NCBI GenBank assembly: GCA_963281255.1
Contig: OY725496.1
Span: 4,379,723-4,443,722, forward strand
Length of the DNA stretch: 64,000 nt
Reading direction: 5' to 3'
Source of the DNA: Aphrocallistes beatrix
Lineage: Eukaryota; Porifera; Hexactinellida; Sceptrulophora; Aphrocallistidae
Part shown: positions 19,610 to 30,952 of the stretch, in pieces
How the letters are laid out: the number at the start of each line of letters is the position of its first letter
Numbering within the stretch: position 1 is the stretch's first letter
Notes under the pieces: model-generated
The model's input: the letters and a program-made list of their open reading frames with translations, nothing else
Database searches by the model: none
What the model was told of the DNA's origin: nothing
Program-made: the position numbers and the translations under genes

Positions 19610-20333
19610 GAGGTATTGAAAAGTCGAGAGAGCATGCTCGTTAAGCCCAGAGAACATGCTCATTAGGTCGAGAGAGCATGCTCCTTACATTTATACCTTC
19701 TTTATATTCAAAAAAGGTACAAGTATTTACTGATTTGAATCTACTACATGCGCCCTAGATACTGTACTTCCCGTACGGAGTATCACCTATAAAAATCCTG
19801 ATATAAAATTGGTTTAAATTAGTTCGAGAAGTTTCATATACTATGTAATAACTTCCTACTATTATAAGTAGGTATGATGCTGGTAACCAATGGAGGAATG
19901 GCGGAACTTTCGTCCCCTGAAATGCCCTTTTCGCACCTAATGATTTCTCAATCAAAATGCCTCATTTTCACCCTTTTTTTCAAACATACTCCACTCCAAA
20001 AGCCTCAATTTCCGTTCCTTACATATTAGTGACGTTTATTTTGGTCTCTAATGAGACAAAAATTCCGGGGACGAAAGTTCTGCTTACCCCAATGGAGTAT
20101 ATAACGAACATGCTCTCTCGACCTAACGAACATGCTCTCTCGACCTAACGAGCATGCTCTCTCGACCTAACGAGCATGCTCTCTCGACTTAACGAGCATG
20201 CTCTCTCGACTTAACGAGCATGCTCTTTCGACCTAACGAGCATGCTCTCTCGACTTAACGAGCATGCTCTCTCGACTTAACGAGCATGCTCTCTCGACTT
20301 AACGAGCATGCTCTCTCGACTTTTTATTATAAG
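19610..20333. mobile_element. Foldback-like element with inward-facing 22-bp palindromic arrays
   Basis: The left side has three units of GTCGAGAGAGCATGCTCGTT (19623-19687). The right side has ten 22-bp units in inverted orientation, AACGAGCATGCTCTCTCGAC plus two bases (20103-20322). Each unit has a GAGCATGCTC palindrome. AATTGACT occurs on both flanks (19602-19609 and 20334-20341) and could be an 8-bp target duplication. The outermost bases are only weakly complementary, so the exact ends are uncertain. Inside is a further inverted pair, CGGAACTTTCGTCCCC (19902-19917) and GGGGACGAAAGTTCTG (20067-20082), probably a nested insertion. There is no coding capacity. Confidence 0.65.
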
Positions 20334-20923
20334 AATTGACTATAGTTATTAGAATGTATACAAATAGAAATACTTAACTTCCAATAATATTCCTGAGGGA
20401 AACATTGGTGTCCCTACACTTGGTTTTATAAGCTGAACAACTCTGGGAGGCACTCACTAACTAGGGTGACACGTGTTCCTTAAAATGGGCTTAGTTGTAC
20501 ATGTGGTTGAGAGGTACAGTAAGACTAATCACAGAATTGCAAGTTATGCTGAGCATAATATGAATATTTGATTTATGCAAAATCGTAAATAAACAAGTTG
20601 TCCAGTTTATATGTATGCTGCTGATTGCTGTGAAATCAACCTTTAATTTTCAATTTTTGTGTAGTTTACTCGAGCACCCAGCAATCTGACCCTAGTTACG
20701 TCTATGCACTCAACTATTTTATAATTCCAGTGTAGTGCATATTATATAATCTAAGTTCTCATTAATTGTTAATATCCTAATCTTGTATTACCAACAGTTT
20801 GTTACGTTGAGCCAAATTTAGGAATTAAAGCGGATAGGTTTGTTTTGTAAATTTTGGAGAGAAAAGTAACTTTTTAATTATATTTTAAATACTTATGCGC
20901 AATAATAATTAGTCAGATATCTT

Positions 20924-23900
20924 ATGTGGAAAGTGGTTGGACAGCTCGGCCAAGCCTGGAACCAGAGCTTTCAGGGTGCAGAAGAGCCAGAAGAAGCTGG
21001 AGTCAGTTCCACTCAGGAGGCGAGCGAAGAGGTGATAGAGCCTGGACTCTCCTCTGAGCAGTACTTACAGATAATACATTCCAAACAGGTAGACGGTTCA
21101 CTGATTTCTGCATCAAAGAGGAATTGAGATTGATTCTTAATTTTGTAACTCAGGCCGAGTTATCATCTTTACGCGGCAAATACGAGACGATCTACACTAA
21201 GTGCAAGTCTCTGCAGTCGAACTACGAGACTGACATCACGGCAGAGAGAAGCGTGATAGAGGCACTCAAGCTCCAGATTATGGAGAAGGACGATGAGCAG
21301 ACAGAAAATAATAAGAAAGCCGAAGCCAAGTTCAGTCGTCTGAAGCAGCAAGCGCGGGCTCGCATCCAGGAGCTGAGTAAGGAGGTCGATGTCCTCAAGC
21401 GGGGACAGGAGGGAGACGGGAGCTCCACAGCTTGCGTTAAGGAGGTAGTCTTTCTCTTTAGAATCCACTGTGTACTATGTACTGGAGATATGTACTGGGA
21501 TATAGCTAAGTCCTACCACTGAACGAGAATGAAAATATCGGTAATAATTATAGTCCTGAATGAGAGAGATGATTTTTAGAAAAGTAGAGGATATCTGGGC
21601 GCATATTCAAGAATTGCAAATTGGTGATATTTAAATTTAGCGAGGGTTAACATTATAATTTCTCTAATCGCGTTTGTTAGGCTAAGCTGGATGATATGTT
21701 CGGAGCAAGTCCTTCCTCCTCAAGGACCGCAACTCCTGACAGAACACAGCAAGAGGTAACATCTATTCCACTCAGTATGCTGTCTCACAGCACTGTAAAC
21801 ACACTTCTATAGGCGTATGAGAGAGAGGGAGAGCTGCAGGAGTTGAGGGGGGAGTGTCTTTCCTTGAAACAAGAAAAGTCTGAGTTGGAGACGAACCTGT
21901 CTCAGTTAGAAGAACAGCTGTCACAACTGCAGCCAATCAAGAATGAGCTCAAGACGAGTATAGCTTCTAACAACAGAGTCGAGCGGGAGAATGCACAGCT
22001 ACACACCAGCATACAGGAGGCCTCCGTTAAGAGTTCTCTGTTGGAATCGAGGATAAATGTATGTTCTGTCCCGCTATGAGTCAACTATGGGAGTCGTATA
22101 TCACTTCTTTATTCGTCGCAGGAGGTGATAGAAGACAGGAAAAAATGTGAAGACAACCTGGAACTGTTCAAGAAGTCTAAACTGAAAGAATTCCAGGAGG
22201 TTATCCGCAGCAAGTCTGAGGAGATAGAAGCTCTGAACAACTCCCTCTCCCTCCTCCGAATCGAGTACGGGGAAGAGAGGACCCGGGCGGGCCAGCTAGA
22301 AACTCAGGTCACCTCCCTCAAAGAAGAGAAGGAGCTGTCCAGACAGAGGTACCAGGGACTGGTGCTGCAGGTAGAGGGGTATACACGGGATATCGAACAG
22401 CTCAGATCAGCGTCTGGGAAGGACAGTAGCGAGGCTAAGGAGGTATACCGTGCATTCCTATCGCTAGTAATGCAGCAAGTATTTATGTCTAACTCAGTCC
22501 AATAGTGAGACTGCTCTACTCGGGATGGAAGGAGAGATGAGTGAGTTGAAATCAAAACTGCAAGAGAGCGAGAGAGAAGTCGAACAGAGCAAAGCTAATA
22601 TTTGTAATAAAGACTTGGAACTGGGAAAGTTGGTAGCTCGCTTAGAAGAATTTCAGAATGAGAAAGAAGCGATCACTGAGAAGGTGAGCCAGATAACATT
22701 GCTAGTTAAACACTAAGACTGGAGTGTTGTGTATTAATGTGTGCATTTTGTTCTTAGTTGAGAGAAAATTCTCTCGAATCAGATGAGTTGAGACACGAGC
22801 TTAGTGAGATGTCAGCGAGTAAAACAGACTTAGAAAAACTCTTTCAAGCGAGAGCAGATAGGTCAGAGCAAGAGGCTGAAGCTCTCAGTGCTAAGTTACA
22901 GAATGCCATGAGTCATTTAAAGGAGAGAGATGAAGATTACGCAGCTCTAGAGACAAAGTTCAGTGAGGCCAAAGCTAGGTTGCGAGATTTAGATGTTGAA
23001 GATTGTAAGAAAGGCTCCAGCGAGGAAATCTGCCAACAGCTGGAAGAGAGAAACCAGGTTTTGAGTCTTGAGATTGAAGAAGTATCAAAGGAACTCTCTT
23101 CTTTCAGACAATCTAACTCGTCTCTGTCTAAAGTCAAGCAGAACTTGGAGGAAGGCCTCTCCATTGCCCAATCTCAAACAGAGGCTCAGAAAACTCGAAT
23201 TGAAGAGTTGACAGATATAAACGCGAAAATATCGAACGAGAACAGCGCTTATCAACGGGAGCTAAGCTCCATCCGTGCTCAGTTGGAGGAGAGCAGTGCT
23301 GAGAGGAATGAAAGAGAGTCGTTGGAAACAGCGATGAACGAAATATCTGAACAATTATGCGAGAACAAATCGGAATGTACCCGTCTCACGAAGGAGAAAG
23401 ATAAACTTGCCAAGGAGAGAGAGGCTTTAGAAAGGAATGCCTCAGAGAAGATCTCTAGTTTGGAGATCGAGTTAGAGATCATGTCTGCTCGGCTGTCGGG
23501 GATACAGGACATGGAGCAGGCACTGAAAGCCGCCGAGCAAGAGAGAGCTTCTCACTCGCAGCGAGTAGATGTCCTGGAGGCAGAGCTGAAGGGGAGGGAG
23601 CAGGAGAGGGTGGAGCTGGAGATCTTGAGAGAGACCGGCTCAAGCCAACAGCTGGAGCAGCAGCTGAGGGAAAATCAGGAAGAGTTCCAGGGAAAGGTAT
23701 TACGATGTAGAGCGTCGGAATGAGAATTTCTAAACCTTTCAATGATTTATTCCAAATTAGATTTCAGACCGAGATTTGTCATTAGAAAAACTTTCCACTG
23801 AGAACAGACAGGTCAAAGATGCTCTCGACAAATCTGCTGAGTCGGTCAATAAGCTGAAATCGAGTCTAGACTCTGTGAGTAGAGAGAACAGCAAACTTAT

Positions 23901-25927
23901 CAATGATGTGGACAGGATTAGCCGCGAGAAAGTGCAGCTAGCTGCAGACGTAGGTTCCACTTACAAAGTAGATAGGATTTCTAGGTTCTCACTGAGTCCA
24001 ATTCTAGCTATCCACTTTCCAAGACGAGCTGTCCAGGCTGCATACACAGCTTCAGGTGAAGGAAACTGAAATGAATAGCCTCCTCAAAACGACGGAGACC
24101 GCCAGCAATGAGATGGGTCTACTGCATTCCAACCTCTCCGCCAGAGATGAGGAATGCAGACAGCTGAGAGAGAAGAATGCGTTGCTAGGGGGTGACGCTA
24201 AAAGAATGCAAGAAGGATTTGATTCTGCGCTTGAGTTTATGCAGGATAAATTGAAGAAATCAGAAGCTAGAGCTTCCCAGTTGGAAGTTGCTAACAAAGA
24301 ATTTGAGCAAAACACTGCTCTGGTGCGAGAGGAGAGAGCCAGGGCTGAAACGCTAGAAACTGAGTTGCAAGAAAAACTGAAACAATCGGAAGAACATCAG
24401 ACCAACAAGTTGAGGCTACAGTCTGAGAATCAGAGGTAACCTCGAAATATGCATAATTCGTATCTGTTGTGTTATAATAGACTTTGAGTTAACATGAAGT
24501 GTATATATTTTGATATTTCCGATCTTCCTTTAATTAATTAAAAGAATGTCTGCTGTCTATCTTATTTAGGTTGGTTGAGCAGACAGCTGAGCAGTCTTCA
24601 CAGCTGGAGTCGTGTCGCTGTGAGCTGGAGGGTTTGCTGCAGGAGAACGTCGTACTTAGAACCGCGCAGGAGAACACATTCAGTGGGGCGCACGACCAGG
24701 AAGTCAGGAGTCTGCAGTTAAGCCAGGAAATGGCGGTCATGTCCAGAGAGAATGAGCAGCATGCTAGGAAGCTGACGGAGGTCAGAGGTTAACATTATTC
24801 AAATTCAAGCTACGCTACAAAGTATGTTAATTTTGTGCTTAGGTGAGTAAGCTGTTAGAGTCGACAGAGTTTGAGAGAGATCAGTTGAAGCAGGAAAATG
24901 CTAGCGTCAAAGGTTCTGCAACTCAGCTGCAATCTCTGCAGTTCCAATTCCAAGTAAGGCTATTCTAAGTCATTACTGAGTAGCCTACTTTTGATGCTAT
25001 TAATATATTCCTAGCAAATTACAGTTGAAAGGAACGGTCTCAAGGAGAGAGGCGATGCTCTCAGCAGAGAAAGGTATCCTGTTCTTTTCTCTATATACGT
25101 AGATGCTTAAAATATTCTTTACATCTGTCTCAATGATTTAGAGATAATTTGTTGCAAGAGAATTCACACCTTCAATCCCTCCAATCAACTCGACAAGACA
25201 CATCATCGCCTCCCCACACAACAGAGGTTCCAGCTGCTACCAGCTACTACGTGACGCAGCTAGAAGAGCGGCTACAGAACGTAGGCTACGCTCACGCTAA
25301 AGAGCTGCAGCGGTTGAATGTCAGTTTCTATAGACTTATAATAGTCCGAATTCACATTAAGTTGATTGTACGGTTACTATAGGATATGCTGGAGGAAGAA
25401 AAGCATAAGTCGAGGCAGATGGAGGAGGCTATGAGCATGCCACGTCCCTCTGAAGGTTTACCACTCCCCGCTACCGTAAGCCAATACTCTATTGACACGC
25501 CTACTACATCTGTACCCTCATGACATGTGTTAATTAAACTCTTTATAAAAGATTATAGTGTAAGTAACGAGGTTATTTGTATATAGGCAATCTCGGAGGA
25601 TTTCTCTTGCCTGAACCAACCTACTCTCGGTAAGAGTCGATAACTTGACATCTGATTGGATACTTGACACAACAAAATGTTATCTTTTTCACATCGTTAT
25701 AGATGAATGTGTGAAAGTCTTCAAGCACCAAATTTCGAGATGGAAAAGCAACCCTAAGTGAGTACAGGCGATCTGTTCACTCCATTATCTGCTACAGTCT
25801 TAATGTTGCTATTTTTATTTGTAGGATCGCCACGACTCGATTTTTCAAGAGTAGACCCGTCCCACAATTGCTGTTGATAGCTTATTTTGTATTTTTACAT
25901 TTCATTGTTTTAATTTCCATATTCTGA
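20924..25927 (+). CDS. Golgin-type coiled-coil protein with C-terminal membrane anchor (giantin/golgin-84-like)
   Basis: I assemble 17 exons: 20924-21088, 21154-21444, 21681-21755, 21813-22058, 22122-22442, 22498-22683, 22758-23696, 23761-23953, 24024-24435, 24570-24780, 24843-24953, 25015-25073, 25142-25319, 25383-25475, 25587-25629, 25703-25757, 25825-25927. Introns are mostly 55-75 bp GT-AG. The product is about 1226 residues, nearly all heptad-rich coiled coil. It ends with basic KSRPVPQ and the hydrophobic LLLIAYFVFLHFIVLISIF, a tail anchor resembling giantin and golgin-84 (note the central LH). The role is presumably tethering at Golgi membranes. The exon 8/9 junction is ambiguous: donor 23950 with acceptor 24056 is also in frame and drops 12 residues. 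The N-terminus (MWKVVGQLGQAWNQSFQG) has no ATG closer upstream. Confidence 0.8.
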
Positions 25928-26214
25928 AGGTTGTTCACTCCAATAGCTGTATGTATGTAGTTGTAGGATGTATATTTTATTGCTAAATCTCCAATCATAG
26001 CTAATTCCATGGCCATTCTGCACTATCTAATATTCTGTATATTCTCATACAAGTATATCATGTCTACAAGTATTTTGTCTCTCTCCCTTCCTTTTGAAAT
26101 TTGTATGAAACTAATGCAGTTAAGACAATGCAAACCTAACTGATCACTGAAATAGTGTCAGAACTGTTCCTCTGAACTATCTGTCTACTCAAGTTTAGAG
26201 TTTAGTGTGTCAGC

Positions 26215-28740
26215 ATGAGCTGTGCTGTATCGAGTACAACCAGTAACATGAGCACTTCCCCGCAAGATACAATCATCGTCTCAGTCCGCATCCGTCCTGA
26301 GAACTCGCAGGAGCACGGACAGGGCTATCCAGTGGTGGCGCGGATAATAGACAATAAGATGCTCGTGTTTGACCCCAAACCGGACCAGGATCCGGTATTC
26401 GGGGAACCGGTGGCCAAAAAGCGAGTGAAGGGCCGGCACAAGCACAAGGATCTCACCTTTGCCTTCGATAACGTCTTTGGAGAATCCAGTACGCAGCGCG
26501 AAATATTTGAGGCGACAACTCGGAAAGTTGTTCCCTCAGTGCTGGACGGGGTCAACTGCTCGATATTCGCGTACGGGGCTACTGGCGCTGGGAAGACACA
26601 CACGATGCTAGGGACCCCGGAGCAACCAGGGATAATCTACCAGACCATGAAGGAGCTGTACTACCTGATCGAGGAGCGGCAGAACGAGATTTCCTGCGAC
26701 ATCGCGGTCACCTACCTGGAGATCTACAACGAGAACATCTACGACCTGTTGAAGGAGGGCAAACGGTGCCTCCCTCTGAGAGAGGACCCGAGCAAGAAGT
26801 CCCCGGTCATAACCGGCATCAGTTACTTCCACCCCACGGACGCACAGGATCTCCTCCGCCTCCTCTCGCTGGGGAATCAGCGGCGGACGCAGCACCCGAC
26901 GGACGCGAACGCCCAGTCCTCGCGCTCGCACGCCGTGTTCCAGGTCTACGTGCACCAGAAACCGCGGGCCGCCGGGACAGAGACCCAGGTGACGGTGGCC
27001 AAGCTCAGTCTCATCGATTTGGCGGGCTCTGAGAGGGCCACAGTAACGACGAACTCCGGAGTGAGACTGAGGGAGGGCGCCAATATCAACAGGTCCCTCC
27101 TGGCACTGGGGAACGTGATAAACGCCCTCGCAACCCATAAGGGGAACAAAACACACATCCCTTATCGCGACAGCAAACTGACACGACTGCTGAAGGACAG
27201 CCTGGGGGGAAACTGCCGGACTGTCATGATTGCCAACATCAGTCCCTCCGGGTGTTCCTTCGAGGATACGTACAATACACTCAGGTATGCAGACAGAGCT
27301 AAGCAGATTAAAGTGAACGCTAACCGTAACGTTGTGAATGTGCAGATGCCAATGCACAAGTACACGGCCATTATAGATGACCTGAAGGTGCAGGTTAACC
27401 ACCTCCAGGAGGAACTCAGGAAGCCACGCTTCCCTGCTCTCCCCACCCAAACCATGGACACACTGAACCGATTCAAGACATCCATCTCCGACCTGTTCAA
27501 GGGCAGGCTGGGTCTGAAGCGGAAGCTGTTGGATTCTGAGAGCGAGAGGACAGGATCCTTGATCGCATCGGCTCGCAGGGTCGAGGAGCTAGAGCTGTTA
27601 GAGACGCTCGAGTGTCAAGACGCGAAACTGTTGGCTCACTTGAAAAACTCCAAAGACAAGACTCGGGAGAGGGAGCTGGACCTCCAGAGGGAGATAAACC
27701 TGCTCGACACTGGCCTAGCGGCCAACTCCTCTGAGCTACAGTCCAAGTACGTCGAGATGACGAAGGAATTTCCGAATGAGTCTTCTTGTAAAGAGATATT
27801 CCACGACTTCTCTAACATGGCATATGAGATAGCGAGCGTTAAGTTTGAGAAGGACTGGCTCTACCACCACACCAAGCTCCAGTACATGTCTCTGTCTCAG
27901 CAGGAGGAGGAGATAAACCAGAAGACAGAGATGATCGGCAATCTAGTCGGCGTAGTCTCCAATCTCTACGCTAAGCTCAGCAGTTTGAACGGTGCTACGG
28001 AGGAAGACCACAGCATGGTGGCTGGGATAATCAAATCCATCTCGAAGCAGAAGGAAGTGTCATGGGCGGATCAGATTTCTGAGACTCCTCCTCCCGCCAA
28101 AAGACGAAATATCTTCGCCAATCTCGATTGCTCCCCTCTGACACCTAACAGCCACAGGAAGACACTCGGCATTCTCTGCTCAGGATCGGTTGCCAAGGAC
28201 TCAGACAATCTTGTATCTTCCACTCACACTTCACTGAAGATATCTGACTTACCTGCGAAACCTAGCTCTCCACTTGTCAACAACTTCTTCTCCAGGCCTC
28301 TCTCGCTCCGTCCCTCTACTCCTTTCAAGGAAGACTCAGGTCCGATCTCGGCGTACACACTGGAGCAGAGTGGGTCAGACAGTCAGCTGGTGAAGCCCGC
28401 CACTCTCAGTAGTGAGTCGTACCGGACAAGTCCGTTCAAACAATCTCAAACAGATTTGCCAAATTTCCGACCTGGCTCTGAAGTTAAAACGAGTTTAGAA
28501 ACAACTTTTGATTTAGACGATGCTAACTCATCAAAGCAGAAAGCCAAGAAACGCCATTTTTCACACCTCTCCCCTACACTCAGACACAGACCAACCAAGC
28601 GGTTCGCATCAGAGCCTCAGCCCTCTGCTATCTCCTCGAAACTGTCCGTCACCAACTCGATCCGGTTTTCCAAGAAGTTGCCTACGTACGCGCAACTCAC
28701 AATCGCCGCTAAATCAAAGTATCGCAAACCGGTCACTTAA
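26215..28740 (+). CDS. KIF18A: Kinesin-8 motor protein, KIF18-like
   Basis: A single open frame of 841 residues. The N-terminal motor domain (~20-385) has the P-loop in NCSIFAYGATGAGKTHTMLG, switch I NAQSSRSHAVF and switch II LIDLAGSERA. It also has NRSLLALGNVINAL and HIPYRDSKLTRLLKDSLGGN. The loop before the P-loop and the GIIYQTMKELYYLIEE segment follow KIF18A/B closely. A neck and coiled-coil region follows (~385-560). The Ser/Pro-rich tail ends in a basic cluster. Kinesin-8 motors walk to microtubule plus ends and shorten or stall them, controlling spindle length and chromosome oscillation. A basic tail that could provide a second microtubule contact is visible near 770-841. The gene starts 288 bp after the golgin stop, on the same strand. 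Confidence 0.93.
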   Translation: MSCAVSSTTSNMSTSPQDTIIVSVRIRPENSQEHGQGYPVVARIIDNKMLVFDPKPDQDPVFGEPVAKKRVKGRHKHKDLTFAFDNVFGESSTQREIFEATTRKVVPSVLDGVNCSIFAYGATGAGKTHTMLGTPEQPGIIYQTMKELYYLIEERQNEISCDIAVTYLEIYNENIYDLLKEGKRCLPLREDPSKKSPVITGISYFHPTDAQDLLRLLSLGNQRRTQHPTDANAQSSRSHAVFQVYVHQKPRAAGTETQVTVAKLSLIDLAGSERATVTTNSGVRLREGANINRSLLALGNVINALATHKGNKTHIPYRDSKLTRLLKDSLGGNCRTVMIANISPSGCSFEDTYNTLRYADRAKQIKVNANRNVVNVQMPMHKYTAIIDDLKVQVNHLQEELRKPRFPALPTQTMDTLNRFKTSISDLFKGRLGLKRKLLDSESERTGSLIASARRVEELELLETLECQDAKLLAHLKNSKDKTRERELDLQREINLLDTGLAANSSELQSKYVEMTKEFPNESSCKEIFHDFSNMAYEIASVKFEKDWLYHHTKLQYMSLSQQEEEINQKTEMIGNLVGVVSNLYAKLSSLNGATEEDHSMVAGIIKSISKQKEVSWADQISETPPPAKRRNIFANLDCSPLTPNSHRKTLGILCSGSVAKDSDNLVSSTHTSLKISDLPAKPSSPLVNNFFSRPLSLRPSTPFKEDSGPISAYTLEQSGSDSQLVKPATLSSESYRTSPFKQSQTDLPNFRPGSEVKTSLETTFDLDDANSSKQKAKKRHFSHLSPTLRHRPTKRFASEPQPSAISSKLSVTNSIRFSKKLPTYAQLTIAAKSKYRKPVT

Positions 28741-29201
28741 TTGATTCCATTAAAGTATTTGAAACTTAATTAGTTGGATAGAACTTTCCCTGACAATGTT
28801 ACACAAGTACTTATTTAGTTCAAAATGTTATTTCAGTCAATTTCCTGGGGAGTGTACTTTCTTAATATGTATAGTACGTGCGTACTGTTTGGCACTTAAT
28901 CCCATTCATTGCTGGAACCTTTTGAAAAGTAATTAATACATAGAGTATTGATAGGATTATTTACAGGGGCGTAGATCGATTTAGAAATTGGGGACGGGGG
29001 CTTGAGTACCCCTCTGAGGGGGTAGCTAGAGAGACCTGGTATATGAGCCATATATCTGGGGGACTGAAGCCCTCCAGCCCCTCCCCCGGGATCTACGTTC
29101 CTGTTTTAATATCCAATCCCTTCCCAATATTTATATTTAATTAATCACAGATATAAATCAACACTCTTAAAAAACACACGCTTACATAAATGGTCATGGA
29201 T
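28741..29201. other. Convergent intergenic region with one small element
   Basis: It lies between the 3' ends of the kinesin (plus) and NHL (minus) genes. It contains the inverted-repeat element at 28964-29103. The rest shows nothing beyond AT-rich 3' flanks. Confidence 0.5.
28964..29103. mobile_element. 140-bp inverted-repeat element (GGGGCGTAGATC type)
   Basis: The left end CAGGGGCGTAGATC and right end GATCTACGTTCCTG are 14-bp inverted repeats (two mismatches). The GC-rich interior has GGGGACGGGGGCTTGAG and CTCCCCCGGG. It is non-coding and MITE-like. Confidence 0.65.
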
Positions 29202-30020
29202 TTATTTAAAGAAATATATTTTTTTGGACGTGACACAGATAATTCTTCCTAACTTGTCCACTGCTACCCCCATAGGCATTCCAAGGTCTTTCATGCTTAT
29301 CGTGTGCATCACCTCGGGGTAGCCTTTCTTCATTTCGAAAATCATGATTCGGTAGTTTTTGCTATCGCTAAGGATCAAGTTACCGTTAGTGTCGAGGGAA
29401 CCGAACCAGCTGAAGCAAGAGAAGTTAGTGAAAGAATACATTCTTTCCTCACACACGATATTATTGCTTGTGAGCAACATTGGTCCAGTCTGAGTTTTCG
29501 GTAGTAGCACATCATGTGGCTTCTCCGTTGTTTTTATGTGACAGATGTTATCTAGGTTTTGTTCATGTGTTAGAACGAGTAATTTGCTCGCTCCAAATTC
29601 GCAGATATAAATTTCTCCGTTCTCTGCGATTGCGAGCCCCATTGGCTGACTTAATTTGATCATTACTCCCTTCCTGCTAAATCCCTGTCCGAATTCTGAG
29701 ATTAATTCCCCATCCAATGTGAAAACGTATATCATTCCGCCTTGATAGTCACTCACTACCACGAGTCCTCCTCGGATACTGATTCCCCACAAGTCTGTAT
29801 AAGCTCTTTCCGGGTGGAATAGGAACAAGTGATCTCCTTCCGGAGAAAACACTTGGATTCTCGAGTTGCCTCGCTCTACGATATACACTCTCCCACTATC
29901 AGGTTCGATGCAGATGCCCTTGGCGCTCTTCAGCTTCAGATGGCGACCAAGGCCTGCCTCTTTCATCCTGAACTCCTTATATGGTAGTGACATAGACTTG
30001 TATTTCAGTGTAGGATCCAT
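29202..30020 (-). CDS. NHL-repeat beta-propeller protein
   Basis: A 272-codon frame from ATG 30020. It consists almost wholly of NHL-type blades with the usual signatures: GICIEPDSGRVYIVERGNSR then IQVFSPEG; WGISIRGGLVVVSDYQGG; PMGLAIAENGEIYICEFGAS; and GNLILSDSKNYRIMIFEM. This gives about five to six blades, enough for a full propeller. No RING, B-box or coiled coil is present in frame, unlike TRIM2/3/32 relatives. It is probably a protein- or RNA-binding scaffold. A related, longer protein lies at 33521-34777. The gene lies tail-to-tail with the kinesin gene. Confidence 0.8.
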   Translation of the reverse strand: MDPTLKYKSMSLPYKEFRMKEAGLGRHLKLKSAKGICIEPDSGRVYIVERGNSRIQVFSPEGDHLFLFHPERAYTDLWGISIRGGLVVVSDYQGGMIYVFTLDGELISEFGQGFSRKGVMIKLSQPMGLAIAENGEIYICEFGASKLLVLTHEQNLDNICHIKTTEKPHDVLLPKTQTGPMLLTSNNIVCEERMYSFTNFSCFSWFGSLDTNGNLILSDSKNYRIMIFEMKKGYPEVMHTISMKDLGMPMGVAVDKLGRIICVTSKKIYFFK

Positions 30021-30178
30021 GTCCGTTTGATTCTAATAGTACAAAACCAAGTCTACAAATTTGAAGACATATTTTATTCTTTAAACCATTGTTGACTTTG
30101 CAGATTTCGAATTTTAGCTAAATATGAAGCTAGTTAGAAACCACATTATTAATTAATTAACAGATATCTCGATTATAA

Positions 30179-30413
30179 TTACAACTTGTTGAGAAATTCA
30201 CAATCCTCAAAAATTGGTAAGTCTGCATATATGTTGAATAGCATCATGTTCTTGTTGTTATGGAGCCGTGCCTGCACCAAACAAACTGGGCATTCTTCTC
30301 TTGTGTCAGGAAGTGTCTCACAAGTCACAACAATCCTTTCTTGTTTTAAAATGAAACTACTCACTTGCTCTGTCTGCTGGAAATAATGTAAATGACAAAC
30401 TCACCCCGAACAT
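30179..30413 (-). CDS. Small uncertain gene (candidate)
   Basis: A frame from about 30376 down to a stop at 30179 reads QTEQVSSFILKQERIVVTCE, then LPDTREECPVCLVQ, and ends FEDCEFLNKL. It looks protein-like and has a CPVC pair, but it has no internal ATG near its start. An ATG at 30413 (Met-Phe-Gly) could join through a GTGAGT...CCAG intron of only 28 bp, far below the ~55-bp minimum seen elsewhere here. The model is therefore doubtful. It is divergent from the SPATS2-like gene. I do not recognise the product. Confidence 0.3.
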
Positions 30414-30952
30414 GATCTGTATTTGTTTTCTCTGCGTTGCTAGGCATTTTGTTTAGTTTATTCTGGGAACTTATTCAAACCTGTGAGACTATAAAGTCCC
30501 CATTTCTCAATTGAAATTCATTTTTAGTTTGAACAAACTTTATTTCCATACTTTTACTTTTGAGTTCTCTTGCAAGGCTTGCTAATCAAGTGTGTTCGTT
30601 ATTTTATTGTTTCATGATAAAGGTTTGGGGAGATCATTCCGTGCGCATGAATCAACTCTAATCAACACTCGAGATTCTCAACTCTGACACTATCAATCAT
30701 TGTACGTGCATTTGTCTGCCTACTCAATTCACAATTCAAGTAGTATTTATGGTCTATTCTCTTTGTGTCAGGAATGTATATACCTAACTAACTGTGTATC
30801 AATTCCATCCATGATAACAACTCAACTAGCCTATTATATATACATTAGACACAATTTCAAGTTGAGTAGTTATATAAATATATTCTCTGCTTGCTCCAAA
30901 CTACAACGACAAACATCCAGCACATCTCCACACGATATTGCAGCAGAACAGA

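Larger units (their letters stand above)
17761..20923. other. Gene-free repeat island
   Basis: Three kilobases between the TPR-SET gene and the golgin gene without a supportable gene. It holds the repeats listed separately: the hairpin, nested inverted repeat, pentanucleotide array, palindrome, GCGCATGCGC array and foldback-like element. From 20342 to 20923 I see only AT-rich sequence, presumably the golgin promoter. Confidence 0.7.

Noticed and set aside
19325..20322. CRISPR-like direct repeat arrays
   Set aside because: Units are 20-23 bp with no unique spacers, the setting is animal DNA, and there are no cas genes.
26608..27450. 280-codon minus-strand frame opposite the kinesin motor
   Set aside because: Antisense shadow of a GC-rich conserved motor domain. 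No motifs.
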